From assembly GCA_030220185.1 (NCBI GenBank), contig JASPKZ010007542.1, positions 186,001 through 250,000 on the forward strand: a stretch of 64,000 nucleotides of DNA, written 5' to 3'. The notes under the pieces were generated by a model. That model saw only the letters and a program-made list of their open reading frames with translations, was not told the DNA's origin and ran no database searches. The position numbers and the translations under genes are program-made. Numbering within the stretch: the stretch's first letter is position 1; every line of letters begins with the position of its first letter. This document shows positions 52,980 through 63,799 of the stretch, piece by piece. This DNA comes from Diploptera punctata. Lineage: Eukaryota > Arthropoda > Insecta > Blattodea > Blaberidae.

Positions 52980-55977
52980 TAGAATAGAATAGAATAGAAT
53001 ATGGAATTTATTGCCTTTTTTCAGAATAAAGAAAATACATATGCATTTACATTGCGCACGGGCCTGCTTGGCCGTACGTGCATTATTTTTCCATGAATAA
53101 AAAATAAAACTAATAATATAAACAAATACCTACAAATACACCTGTATCAAACAACAATAACTGGCTACATATAAGTAAAATCTATGTCTGCACTAAATCA
53201 AAATAATACGTATCTACATTCATCCACATTCCGTACATTAATATTTAAAAAAAAATGCTAGAAAACAAATTAGAAAAAAAAGCACACACACACATACACC
53301 CACACACCCCCACACATATACACACCGCACGCTCATACCCCCCCCCCCCCCGTCCCTGCAGACATTAAGTGCACTATCATGATTAAAGATCGAAAACAAA
53401 GACCATATTAAGATTCTTCTTATTGTTAATACATATATCCTTAATCTACAATTTTGTTATATCTCAATTTTCTTACTGTACCCAAAAATTTGCATGTTTT
53501 TGATTCACTCTCGATCCGTCCTAAAAGATCCCAACACGCCACTCTCCCTCGATCCGACTTGAGAAATCTCTCCGGCAGCATCTGTAATCTAAGTTGTTCT
53601 GTCTCTCTACAGAATGCTATAATATGCTGCCAGTTTTCATGGTCATCGCATAGTGGGCATAGTTTAATGCCTTCATCATTTGTTAAATTATGGGCCATCC
53701 ATCCCCCCAAATGAAACCATGCAATAGCACTTTTATCATCCCCATCCAAAGAGTCAATATATTTCTCCCTTCCCCACGAAAGTTTCAGTTCTGTCTGCAG
53801 GGTGAGCGATATTTTCTGACTACACTCTGCTTCTATATACTGTCTGTCTATATCGATTAGTCTCTTCTTAACTGTCCTCCAAACATTTCTATTATTCCGC
53901 GTACTCCTCTCCCATACCCAACCCATCCCTATGCCCTTCAATCCCCTTTCTACACCGATTACCCAATCTCCCGAAACACACTGCCTTTTCTGTTCATTGT
54001 AACACTCTGCTCTAAGCGAGTCCTGATTCCCGTTTATTATGTCCAACCAATACTTAATAGCCATAATTTTGCCCCTTATTGTGTCCGAAAATGTACCGAA
54101 TTCCTTCAGTATGCCACAATTTGAAGTCCCCGTTGCTAATCTCATTGCTTTCTTAAGAAACATAGGTTGAATTTTATCTAGTGTCCCCGTTCGTTCCCAA
54201 CCCCATAATTCTGAGCCATACAGCATGGTCGCTCTCACAGTCGAAGAATAAACCTGTTCTAGTGTACGCATCGGTATGTTTCGCAATTTTGACATATTAT
54301 TAAGCATTTCGCTTGTCCGGCACCTAGCTCTCATTGTTGCATTTTCGATGTGTCTCGTCCATTTTCCATTCATTGTCAAAGTCATCCCCAAGTAGACAAA
54401 GTTTTTAACATTTTCTAAGTTCTCACCACGGTATGTCCACCTTTCCCTCCCGCTGTATACCGACCCGTTTTTAAAAGTCATGGCTTTCGTTTTGCTAACG
54501 TTAACAGTAAGTCCCCAAGTCGTACAGTATGTCGATAGTAAATCTAAACCCTTCTGCATGCCATCTATTTTTGTGGAAAAGAGGCATAAGTCATCTGCAT
54601 ACATTAGAACAGGAATACTTCGCTCACCCACCGTTGGAGCATCGATCCCCTCTACTTCCAGCATCAAAGCTACATCGTCTATAAATAAGTTAAATAACAG
54701 TGGTGACAATACACATCCCTGTTTTACACCCTTAACTGCCTTTATATTTCTGAAACTTGGTCCCTCCCATATTTAACACAGAACTCCACTTTTTTATAAA
54801 TTCCCATTAGCGCCCTAATCATAGTTCCCGATACTCCTAGTTGCCATAATTTCTGCCATAGGGCATTGCGTTCAACAGAGTCAAATGCTTTTTTCAGATC
54901 TATAAAAGTACAGTGTAACCTGCCTCGTTTGACACTCAAACATCTGTTAATTGCTGTTCTCAGGACAAATAGATTGTCCGCCGTCCTGAAGCCTTCCCTG
55001 AACCCGGCTTGGTATCGTGAAATTTTATTATTTTCATTTATCCAATTTTTTAGCCTGTTATATAGCACTGTGCAATAATTTTTCCAAACACCGGCAGAAG
55101 AGAGACACCGCGGTAATTGTCCGGATTGTTAACTCCACCCTTACCCTTGTAAATAGGATGCAGTATTGATGTGGACCATTCATCTGGAATAGCTTCCTTT
55201 TTCATAGATTTTGTTAAAAATACCTACTATGTATCCTGTCCATTTATCAATTTTCAAGGCTTCTTTATAGAACTCGGCTGGTATACCGTCTAGACCAGGA
55301 GCTTTTCCATTTTTCATGGATCGAATCGCATCCCTCACCTCTAGTTTTGTTATCTCCGAGTCTAGCATTGGTACGTCTTGACCAACTAATAATAGCCGCG
55401 GTCCCTCCCAATTCCCCCCTCCTGTAAACACCCTTTCGAAATGAAGTACCCAAGTTTCTGGCGAAATTTTATTTACTTTTTTACGATATTTAATTTCCCT
55501 AATTACTTTCCAGATTTTGGTAACATCCCGTTCCTTCATAGCCTGATTAATTCTCTCCAAGATTTTTCCCTCCCAATTCTCCCTGGTTCTAGCCGTTATC
55601 TCTTTATATCGTCTCCTCATCTCTATGTACACCCGCCGATTGAAGTCGCCACCCTCCTTTCTGAACCTCACTAAAGCCCTCTCCGCTCGTCTTTTCCTTC
55701 CCTACATGCATTATCGTACCAGCCTTCATATCGTTTTTTGCCCTGATTTTCCTCTAATCTGCATATTTTTCCCCCCTTCCCACATTAGTAATCTTAATTT
55801 TTTCACCTCTTCCTCCACATCGCCTAATACCTCCGGTGTCGAAGACTCTAGTTTGTTAAGTAGTTCCTGTGTCTTATCCTCTCTCCAGCAGAACCGCCTA
55901 ACAGTTCTAATGTCTCCCCTCCTTCCCGTATTCAAGCTCCCCACTTCCTTTCCCTCTTCTTCAAATTCTAATTAAGT
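52980..55977 (-). mobile_element. Non-LTR retrotransposon LINE-2, 5'-truncated
   Basis: In the minus direction: RT region from about 55950, RT core, long C-terminal domain to 53441, 3' UTR with CA and poly-C tracts (53281-53351), and a 3' tail of (ATTCT)n at 52981-52998. No endonuclease is found before 55977, where sequence of a different LINE begins. It is less AT-rich than most of the window. Clade not certain; the C-terminus with a CPLC zinc knuckle is unlike the RTE copies. Confidence 0.85.
53441..55944 (-). pseudogene. LINE-2 reverse transcriptase, two or more frame breaks
   Basis: The minus strand encodes an RT protein in pieces. 55180-55671: FRKEGGDFNRRVYIEMRRRY, then MKNGKAPGLDGIPAEFYKEA. 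54742-55068: KISRYQAGFREGFRTADNLF and TFIDLKKAFDSVERNALWQK. 53441-54709 (422 codons): SPLLFNLFIDDVALML, the catalytic LMYADDLCLF, MLYGSELWGW, a zinc knuckle CPLCDDHENWQHIIAFC and LPERFLKSDRGRVACW. Frames are broken near 55180 and 54740 and upstream of 55671. The catalytic Asp residues are all present. The family has a second member at 12353. Confidence 0.88.
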
Positions 55978-55979
55978 TA

Positions 55980-56236
55980 ACGGCATCTTGGAACAAATTC
56001 CGCTCTCTAGTAATGGCATTCTTTTCCTTTGGATTACATGTTGTTGTTTTCAAATGCTGGGCCTTGGCACCGAAGCCATTAGCGTTCTTGCTCTCCAATA
56101 TTTCTCTATTGTGGATCCAACAGGTAATACTTCACAGGTTTGTAGGTGTTCTTCATTCATTCCTTCGTCTTTATTGCATAGAGGACAATTTGGATTACAT
56201 AAATTTGTCCTTTTTTTAAATTTATGGTTATCATGA
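55980..56236 (-). pseudogene. C-terminus of a different LINE
   Basis: The minus strand reads NLCNPNCPLCNKDEGMNEEH then LQTCEVLPVGSTIEKYWRAR, a zinc-knuckle C-terminus (C-x2-C-x8-H-x3-C type). It is followed by GAGAGCGGAATTTGTTCCAA, which shares a motif with repeat Q. It abuts the truncated 5' end of LINE-2, so LINE-2 probably inserted next to or into it. Confidence 0.65.
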
Positions 56237-56691
56237 CTACATTGATGGAAACCATTATGCAGTGTTAGGGATTTTTAACAGTGTGTGAACATCGTTATTT
56301 TTATAATATTTGGTATTTCATTGTACATTTTATGTGACGATCTCGATGCCCCAAATTGTCTTTGAAAATATATTATCTATGTATGTATAGTCCAATAGAA
56401 TCAAGTTTAGTCTGTATAGAGGAATTTCTTACTTTACAACAATTTTACGAATTTCAAAATCTTTTGAATAAAAATCGCCGTTTGCAATCTGGAGAAATGT
56501 CAAGCTAAATTAAAAATAATTCGAAAAATAAAATATTGGAATAAGAAAAGTTAATATTTTCAGGGCCCGAGTAATGAACCTTAGCGCCCAATACTATCCT
56601 CAAAGGGTATATACAAGTTAGGTATATAATTGTTTAAATATCTACCCAGGTTCCATACTATTTGTTAACCTGGGACTTCATATTTTTCAAC
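56237..56691. other. No recognisable feature
   Basis: AT-rich unassigned sequence. Confidence 0.4.
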
Positions 56692-56775
56692 TTATAATAT
56701 GATTCACCGCAATGACTTTTATGTAACGTCGTTGCATCAGACGCAGCGGTCCAGATTCGATACCCAGTCAGAACA
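56692..56775 (+). pseudogene. Worn tRNA-like/SINE head
   Basis: GCGGTCCAGATTCGATACCC resembles a B box and T arm; the 5' part (CAATGACTTTTATGTAACG) fits poorly. Weak. Confidence 0.3.
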
Positions 56776-56796
56776 AGTTTATGTAAAGTAAAAGTA

Positions 56797-57092
56797 AGTA
56801 AAGTGATCCCACTACAGGCCTCAGGAGGCCCTTGGGGTAGTAGGAGGTTAAGGCTCCCACTTTTTCTTGACAATCGGCACTTTATGTCAGCCGGGTTGTC
56901 AGCCCTGCGTGACGGCCGCCTTTACCCCAGAACATGCGTCTGGTACTCATTTCAGTTAGAGGCTGAGTCGACCCCAGGGCCATAGTGCCGTCAGAAGGTT
57001 TGGGTCAGTTTAAAAATCCTGACCCCACCGGGACTCGAACCCTCGATCTTCCGGCTTGTAGCGCAGTGCCTTAACCACTGCGCTACGGCGTG
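56797..57092 (-). mobile_element. SINE-C, full-length copy
   Basis: The reverse complement starts GCCGTAGCGCAGTGGTTAAG (A box), has GAGGGTTCGAGTCCCGGTGG (B box and T arm) and a body with GGGTCGACTCAGCCTCTAAC and TTCTGGGGTAAAGGCGGCCG. It ends AGTGGGATCACTTTACTTAC with a GTAAA-type tail. GC-rich relative to flanks. A second fragment is at 48895. Confidence 0.85.
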
Positions 57093-59225
57093 CCACGAAC
57101 AAGTTTATGAGGGAAATTTAATCCGGATTTTTATTCACATTTAACAAAAAAACTTAATAATCCAAACTGCCTTAACTCCATCTGGATATCATAATCACGC
57201 GTATTATTTTCACTCTGTTTAGAGTGAATGATACATGTTGTCTTAAATACTGGTGTTGTCTTGGAGGTGGCTTAGTATTGTTCTGATCACATCCAGGAGA
57301 TCATGTAACTTACTTGTGTGGTCAAAAGTAAGTTTTTGAACCAGAGTTAAAATCCTCACCAGACATGTGCCCCTTTAAGCCTGAGGAGACGTGGGGCACA
57401 TAAAAATGCATACAAAATGATATATATATATATAAGTTTAGTCTTAGGTCTATATATATATTCAAGTATAAGAAGATTGTGAGTTTATTTACAGGCCCTA
57501 CATAATAAAATTACGCGCACTCAAGAAAGTTTTCGTCTGATAGGCCTATATTTAGATTTTTACATGTTATCATATTTTTAGTATATTGTTCTAAGACTTG
57601 AATTTTTATTTTGCGTAATTTATTGTATGTTCAATTGCCGTAAAATGAATAGTGCCATTGAAATTCCTCCTTCAAAAGTTTCCTGCACTATGTTTCCTAT
57701 TTTGATAGTACTTATAAGTGAAATCCAATTAGACAAACATTACCAGCGCTGCCGGATCCTACACCGAACCCTTCAAGTGGAGGGCGACCTGACTGTAGGA
57801 GTGATGTAAACAACACTTACATGGACGAGGCACGGAGCAATAGGAACACAATGTCAAGACGAGACCACGTATAGTTAGATGCTGCAAAAATTGTAATAAT
57901 ACAGAAAACAATTTCAACCTTACAATAGAGTAACTAAAACACTGTGCAGTATTGCCGATGCTAGCAAACATATAGAAACAAAACAATGCACGCTTTATAA
58001 GTCCACCAGTACCTGTAATGCGTGTATCAGAACGAAAATTAATGTTACGCCCTGAACATATTACATAGTTGTATAATAATCGGACGATATTCAGCTGGAC
58101 AGTTACTACTCTCCCCCTTTCTCTATACTCCCCGTAGTACCTAACCTGCACCGTTTGATTTGGCGTAAAATCCGCTTGCCCTAAACAATACGTTTATACC
58201 AATAGAGAGGTAAAATTAATAACATAGTATGCAAGTTATAGGCCGCTCCATATCGCAAGTGATTAGACGCTAGCTCTGACCGATTGTTCTCGACTTCGCG
58301 TCGTTTCGAAGTGAACGAAATGGAGTCTGAATATGTCTTTCTTTCGATTTCTCCCGCGTTTCCCTGTCAAAAATTTCATTCCACCATTTTTTCACACTAA
58401 TTTAATTCATTGACGATTTTTATTATTAATTTAACACTTCTCATAGAAGGATAAATTATATTTGAAGAGAAAAATTTCGTTTCGTTTCATTTCAACTGTC
58501 TCTGTGAAGGTGCGTCAGGCGAAGTCTGCCAGCATCCTTGCTATTCACAGATTTTCATTGTAAAGAACTACATTGCATTTCATTCCTCGACGGCTCTCGA
58601 GTCGAACATGAATTGAATTTATTGTTTATTTTTTATTGGAAGTTGTGTGATACATAATATTGTATCCAGTCCGCCAACTTTTGTTGAAGAAGAAAGCTGC
58701 ATTAAGTCCACTGATGTTACAGCTGAATGCGACACCATGGAAAGGGTATCACAGGAAGCTTCTGTTCATTGTTGCCTTTATATTATATACCGGAAACTTG
58801 TAATGTCATGTATCAAATTTAATAAATCACACAGAGTATAATTTAGAATCACTAAAGGATAACAGCCCTCTATATGTATAAAGGGAGAGGCTAGATGAAC
58901 AACTACTGAATCAGAGTTTGAAAAGATCGATACCAGTGTAAAATATACAATATTCATCTCACTGCTAAAGAATCGTTAAGAGAAGAGGAATAGATGGTAA
59001 CAAAATGTATTATTGCAATGAATATACTCATTTCATCAATATGAAATAAATAAGTACGCTAAGTGGATGACCATAAAAAGTAAAGAGGGTAAAATTTAAT
59101 TTAATGAAGCACAAGTTATAGTTCGAAAGAGGGTAGCTGAAAAAAAATTAGGACGGAACATGTGATAGAATACAAAATTAATATTTGTGGGAAAAGGAGT
59201 ACAGAATCATACATAAATCTAAACA
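57093..59225. other. No recognisable gene or element
   Basis: About 2.1 kb. A 130-codon minus frame at 57759-58151 and a 64-codon frame at 58647-58841 show no family resemblance. A somewhat CpG-containing patch lies at 58260-58345. Nothing supports a host gene. Confidence 0.4.
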
Positions 59226-59250
59226 TTGTATTGTATTGTATTGTATTGTA
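59226..59250. repeat. (TTGTA)n microsatellite
   Basis: Five TTGTA repeats next to the more GC-rich sequence AGCCCATGCGTTCCC; it could be the 3' tail of a minus-strand retroelement like the (ATTCT)n tail at 52981. Confidence 0.8.
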
Positions 59251-59462
59251 AGCCCATGCGTTCCCTTTACAGAGATTTAGGCGCTCTCCCCCTACAGGGA
59301 AGAATTTGAACCATACTAATTTAGATACACTTGTTTTCGTAGAGATATCATTATGAGTGGTCCGTGGTCAGCGTTTCGCCTCATACTGACATCTAGGAAA
59401 CCAAGGTAGTACTAGGACGGGAACATTCGATAAATTTTGCTTAGAGGCCTTTTCATTCAGGC

Positions 59463-59643
59463 TTAGGGATTTTTTACGAGCCTGAAAATCTTCAGGCTCG
59501 GGACCCACGGCTTAAAGTCCCTCCCGGAGGACTTGCTCCTTGGATTTTTCCATCCTAAAAAAACCATTGATCCCGGTCGGGTTCGAACCCGCGACCCTGG
59601 AGACCAGGGGCAAGGAGCATAACCACTAGTCCACCGCGGCCGA
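59463..59643 (-). mobile_element. SINE-D
   Basis: The reverse complement starts GGCCGCGGTGGACTAGTGGT (A box) and has GTCGCGGGTTCGAACCCGAC (perfect T arm, B box). The body contains GGAGGGACTTTAAGCCGTGG and a short hairpin, GAGCCTGAAGATTTTCAGGC. A single copy is present in the window. Confidence 0.8.
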
Positions 59644-59794
59644 CAGTCTAAACATGTAATATCAAATCTTAACAATAGAATTAAACTGGGAAATATATCC
59701 TTGTCAGAATTGAAAAAGTATTTTGAAGAAATGTTAACAGAGGCTCGTTCTTATTTTCTACAGACGACAGAAACAAACACTCATGAGAATAGGA

Positions 59795-60190
59795 GTGTGA
59801 TAAATTTAGATTTGATTACTTTACAAATCGCAATGGCATCGTCAAGAATGACAAAAAGAAACTTGTGGTGAATATGGATCGAATGCAAAATTAATTAAAT
59901 ACAGAAGAAAATAAATTGAATTATTAAGAAAATTATTGGAAAAATGGTTAAATGTTGAAACGATGCCACGAGAATTATAACAAGGACTTGAATCAGTGAT
60001 CTACATTAAGATACAAAGAGAAATATGTAAGAATTGGAGAAGAATTACGGTTTTAAATATATTCGACCATTTATATTGAAAATTGCTAAAATACTTTGTT
60101 GAAGAAGAATACTAAACTACAGGAGATGGGATAAAAGCAGGATTTATAGCAGGAATACTGACAGATCACGTATTTGTGCTCAACAGAAAT
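59795..60190 (+). pseudogene. LINE reverse transcriptase N-terminal remnant
   Basis: Plus-strand pieces VINLDLITLQIAMASSRMTK, ELLRKLLEKWLNVETMPREL, ITVLNIFDHLY and IKAGFIAGILTDHVFVLNR follow the order of the RT fingers region (motifs 1-2 and the QAGFRxGRSTTDHIF box) of LINEs. Many stops; the catalytic YADD region is not present. Confidence 0.55.
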
Positions 60191-60756
60191 AACCTTAACA
60201 GATACTTAAAACCTTCCGGTTGCTTCAACATAAAACAAAAAAAACGTGTAAGACTAGCATAACAATAACAATTCGTTGATTAAATAAAAATAAAACTGAT
60301 AGTTTTATTTGATTTTCATGTTTATTAAGATATAATTCAGTTACAGCTGTTTTGGTACACTGTACCTTCTTCAGACATGTTAAATTATGAATTGTGTTAT
60401 TATAGTACTATCAACTGATCTAAGCAACAATACAACAATAATTTATTAAAATTGTATAAATTTAACAAAGGGGATTTATTCAAAGCAAGTTGAGAATTTA
60501 ACAATTAATTACTACTTTTCAATTTATTTATTTCTACAGCCTCCAAAAGGTCCAACCTCTTACCCTTATGACAAACATGTAACAATTCGTATTTAAACAA
60601 TTTTTTAATTCTATTTTATATCCGCGGACCATCTAGTGTTAGTACAGGATCCGAAGAGAGATCGACCTTCACCCATCTGCTTACCGGATGAAACATATTT
60701 TTTTAAATAAATCTCGAATATAGACGAATACATCCAGAAACACTTGCTTATTAAAA
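60191..60756. other. Unassigned
   Basis: GTTACAGCTGTTTTGGTACA followed by CCTTCTTCAGACATG at 60341 resembles an arthropod dispersed motif, but element limits are not visible. Confidence 0.35.
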
Positions 60757-61225
60757 TATGTTCATGGCTATCTTTAATTAATATTATTTTGATTAACAAT
60801 TTTTTCGGATTCTTCACTTACTTGTTTACCGAACAAATATTATTTGAACCGAGAATTTGAAAAATAAAGAATATGCCTGGGTATCATTGCCTACTCATTT
60901 CTGGTCATGACTACCTGGCAAAGAGGTATAAACAGGTAAGTTGATATAGGTGATTGCAATGGTCTGTTTACCGATCGAAATACATACAAAATAAATATAA
61001 TTTAATTACAAACACGATGTTATAGCATTGCCTGCAACAAACCGGTCATGAAATAGTACTACCAGGCTTTAAAGTTTAAAATCTGAGTGAGCAAAGATGC
61101 TTGAGAGAGAAAGATGAGAGTCGATTTAGTGTAACAGAGGACATACCATACAGTAGTCGTTGCGCATGAAGTGTCTGTTGAATGAAAGAGAGTGCGCAAG
61201 ATTTTTGTACATGCGATTGGGATGG
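60757..61225 (+). repeat. Large inverted repeat B, arm 1 (uninterrupted)
   Basis: Reverse-complementary to 62946-63779 with the RTE insertion removed. Landmarks: TTCGGATTCTTCACTTACTT, GCCTGGGTATCATTGCCTAC, ACCTGGCAAAGAGGTATAAA and TGAATGAAAGAGAGTGCGCA. The arms differ by scattered substitutions, indicating an old pair. Confidence 0.85.
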
Positions 61226-62945
61226 ACACCTCTTCTCTATTTTTTTTATGTTGCGGTCCGATAGATGCTTCGATCGTTATACTGTCACCAATTTCTTTTC
61301 AACAATTTATTTTCCAGCAATTCGGCTCGGTAATCTTCTATGTCAATAAGTTCCATTGTGTCCTTTCCAAATTCTAATAATAAAGCTTGATATCTTATAT
61401 ATAATTGCGCAAAGTACATAAATCAGTTCTTTTCTATTAATTCATCTTCAATGAAGTTTATTATGGACTCGAAAGGCTTGTTTATGAAGGTCTCTATGGG
61501 TATGCCAACTAAATTCCTTATATTCTTCAAAGAGCCGACTTTCTTTGGTTTGAAAAGCAGCATAACAGGATTTGTGGAAAGCAAACAGCTTGATGTTCAA
61601 ATTTCGAAAGAATCTCAGAATCATCTAGAATAGATGCCATATTTTTTATTTGTTTTAAGAATTCATCACCTTGTGGAAATATAAGGTTAAGTACCCACTT
61701 ACCATCTCTCTTCTATTTGCAGTTGCAAAATAGACAAGTCACTTGGTTACCAGATGTAGATGCTGTTGATCTTGATGGCACCCGAAATCAACCATTTTTC
61801 TTAGAGTCAACTTCTGAAAATATACGAAAACGAATAAAATGCTCGTACGCCAAGTCAGAAATATAGTATATGAAATAAAACAAAAAGTGACATTGATAAA
61901 GTTATTTCAGGATATGGAGTAGAATATACTTTCTCTGACATAAATGAACAAATAATTTAATAACGAAAAATATTATGGTGTTTATTACTTCGTCAAAGTC
62001 GACAGACATTGAAATCGCATTGATATTATTTTTGTCTACTTCAGGAGCTTCTGTACTTGAATGTGCTGTAGAATCCAGACATTGATGATGTTTTTCAGCT
62101 GTTAAAGTACTTGGAAGAATCTAAAAGTTTTATTTAATTCATTAAATGAAGTTAGATTTAGTATTTGCATTACTTATTTACTTACTCACTGGCACTATCG
62201 AACCCGTAGGTTCATGGCCGCGCGGACATAAGCTCTCAATACATCCGTATCCTGATCTAATGCTTTCCAATCATTCCCTGTATAATCTACTTCCCTCAAA
62301 TCATAGTTAATGTTATTCTCCCACCTCATTCTTGGTCTACCAACTGGATGTTTTCCTTCTGGCTTCCCTACAAGAAGCTTCCATGCAAGTCTTTCATTCC
62401 CCATACGTGCAACATGCCCTGCCCATCGCAGTCTACGACACTTAACTGTTCTTATTATATTTGAGCATAATAGTATTTGCATTAAATAATTAATGATATT
62501 AAAAAATCTCATAAATAAAATAATTAAAAAATTATTATGATCACAACTTCGACAATATTAAAATCTATAGACACAAGGCATTTCTTTTTAATGTTTAATA
62601 TATGCACATTCAACATCATTAATTTAAATAAAATTATAAGATACTTCTTGATTTGTGACAACATTTTCAATCTCGTCTTTATATTTTCCTTTAAACTGTA
62701 ATTTTACTATAGCACGTGGAGTGATAACTAACAAAATGAAGCGATTCTTTGGTTAGCTGAACAGCACCGTACTTTTTTTATGAAAATACAACTTTGATGT
62801 ACAATTTGTCAAATCAATAACATATTTTGTTGAACAACACAAAAAACACTTTGTATTCATTTTATATTATTTTTTTAGAAATATCACAATAATACGTAGC
62901 ACGTGTTCGACGCACTTACTGCGAAATAATTTCCGACAACGAACA
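61226..62945 (-). other. Interior of inverted repeat B; possible element protein remnant
   Basis: Minus-strand frame pieces include LPSTLTAEKHHQCLDSTAHS then STEAPEVDKNNINAISMSVD (about 61985-62120) and LIFPQGDEFLKQIKNMASIL then DDSEILSKFEHQA (about 61595-61690). The second faintly recalls a BESS-type motif found in MADF-BESS proteins, but I cannot make a firm call. If the arms are the ends of one transposon, these would be its protein. An RTE fragment has inserted at 62173. Confidence 0.35.
62173..62470 (-). mobile_element. RTE copy, 5'-truncated, with 14-bp target duplication
   Basis: Flanked by TAGTATTTGCATTA at 62159-62172 and 62471-62484, perfect. It starts with the (TTAC)n tail and covers the last ~85 codons of the RTE protein (SRRLRWAGH-type sequence at 62195-62460), then about eight bases not in the master copy. 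It is close to the master copy and clearly a young retroposition. Confidence 0.92.
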
Positions 62946-63779
62946 AACGCTGTCCTTCGCAATCCCATGTAAAAAAAATCATATGCACTCTTTCATTCAA
63001 GTAACACGTCATGCGCAGTTACTCTCTCACGCATCTTTGCTCACTCCGATTTTTAAACTTTATAGCTTGGCAATACTATTTCATGGCCAGTTTATTGTAG
63101 TCAATACAATACCATTGTGTTTGTAATTAAATTATTTTTATTTTGATATGTATTTCGATTGGTAAATAGATCCAGTGCAGTCACCTATATTAACTTACCT
63201 GTTCATACTCCTTGCCAGGTAGTCGTGAACAAACGAGTAGGCAATACTTACTTACTCACTGGCACTATCATGGCCGCAAGCTCTCCATACATCCCTATCC
63301 TGAGCTAATGCTTTCCAATCATTCCCTGTATAATCTACTTCCCTCAAATCATAGTTAATGTTATTCTCCCACCTCATTCTTGGCCTACCAACTGGGCAAC
63401 TCTGCCTTTCCTACAAGAAGCTTCCATGCAAGTCTCCCATTCCCCATATGTGCAACATGTCCTGCCCATCGCAGTCTACGAGACTTAACTGTTCTTATTA
63501 TATCTAGCTTCCTATAAAGACCATGTAGTTCATTGTTATGTAGTCTTCTCCATTCACCTGTCTGTTCATCTCTCTTCGGTCCAAAAATTTTGCTAAGTAC
63601 TTTATTCTCAAATACCTGTAATCTTCTTTCCTCTCTTAAAGTAAGAGTCCATACTATCCAGGCATATTCTTTAGGTTTCAAACTCGCGGTTAAAATAATA
63701 TTTGTTCGGTAAACAAGTGGGTGAAGAATCCGAAAAAAAGTTAATTAAAACAATTTTAATTCAAGATGGCTCTTGTCGT
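62946..63779 (-). repeat. Large inverted repeat B, arm 2 (interrupted by RTE)
   Basis: Pairs with 60757-61225; total span of the structure is about 3.0 kb. The extra ~414 bp are the RTE copy at 63247-63660. Confidence 0.85.
63247..63660 (-). mobile_element. RTE copy, 5'-truncated, inside inverted repeat B
   Basis: (TTAC)n tail, then the last ~140 codons of the RTE protein (VWTLTLREERRLQVFENKVL at the truncated end), with two small deletions relative to the master copy near 63272 and 63400. ATACT lies at both junctions. Arm 1 lacks the insertion (GAGTAGGCAATGATACCCAG on its reverse strand), giving a paralogous empty site. Confidence 0.9.
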
Positions 63780-63799
63780 GGTGGAGTAGCTTGCGTGCT

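Noticed and set aside
53281..53351. CA-rich and poly-C tract as a possible regulatory site
   Set aside because: It lies in the 3' UTR of LINE-2 and is simple sequence.
57759..58151. 130-codon minus-strand frame as a host exon
   Set aside because: No family resemblance, Cys/Tyr-rich low-information composition, and no flanking exon-like sequence.
61595..61690. BESS-domain protein in the interior of inverted repeat B
   Set aside because: The resemblance is limited to a short helix-like stretch; not enough to call a domain.
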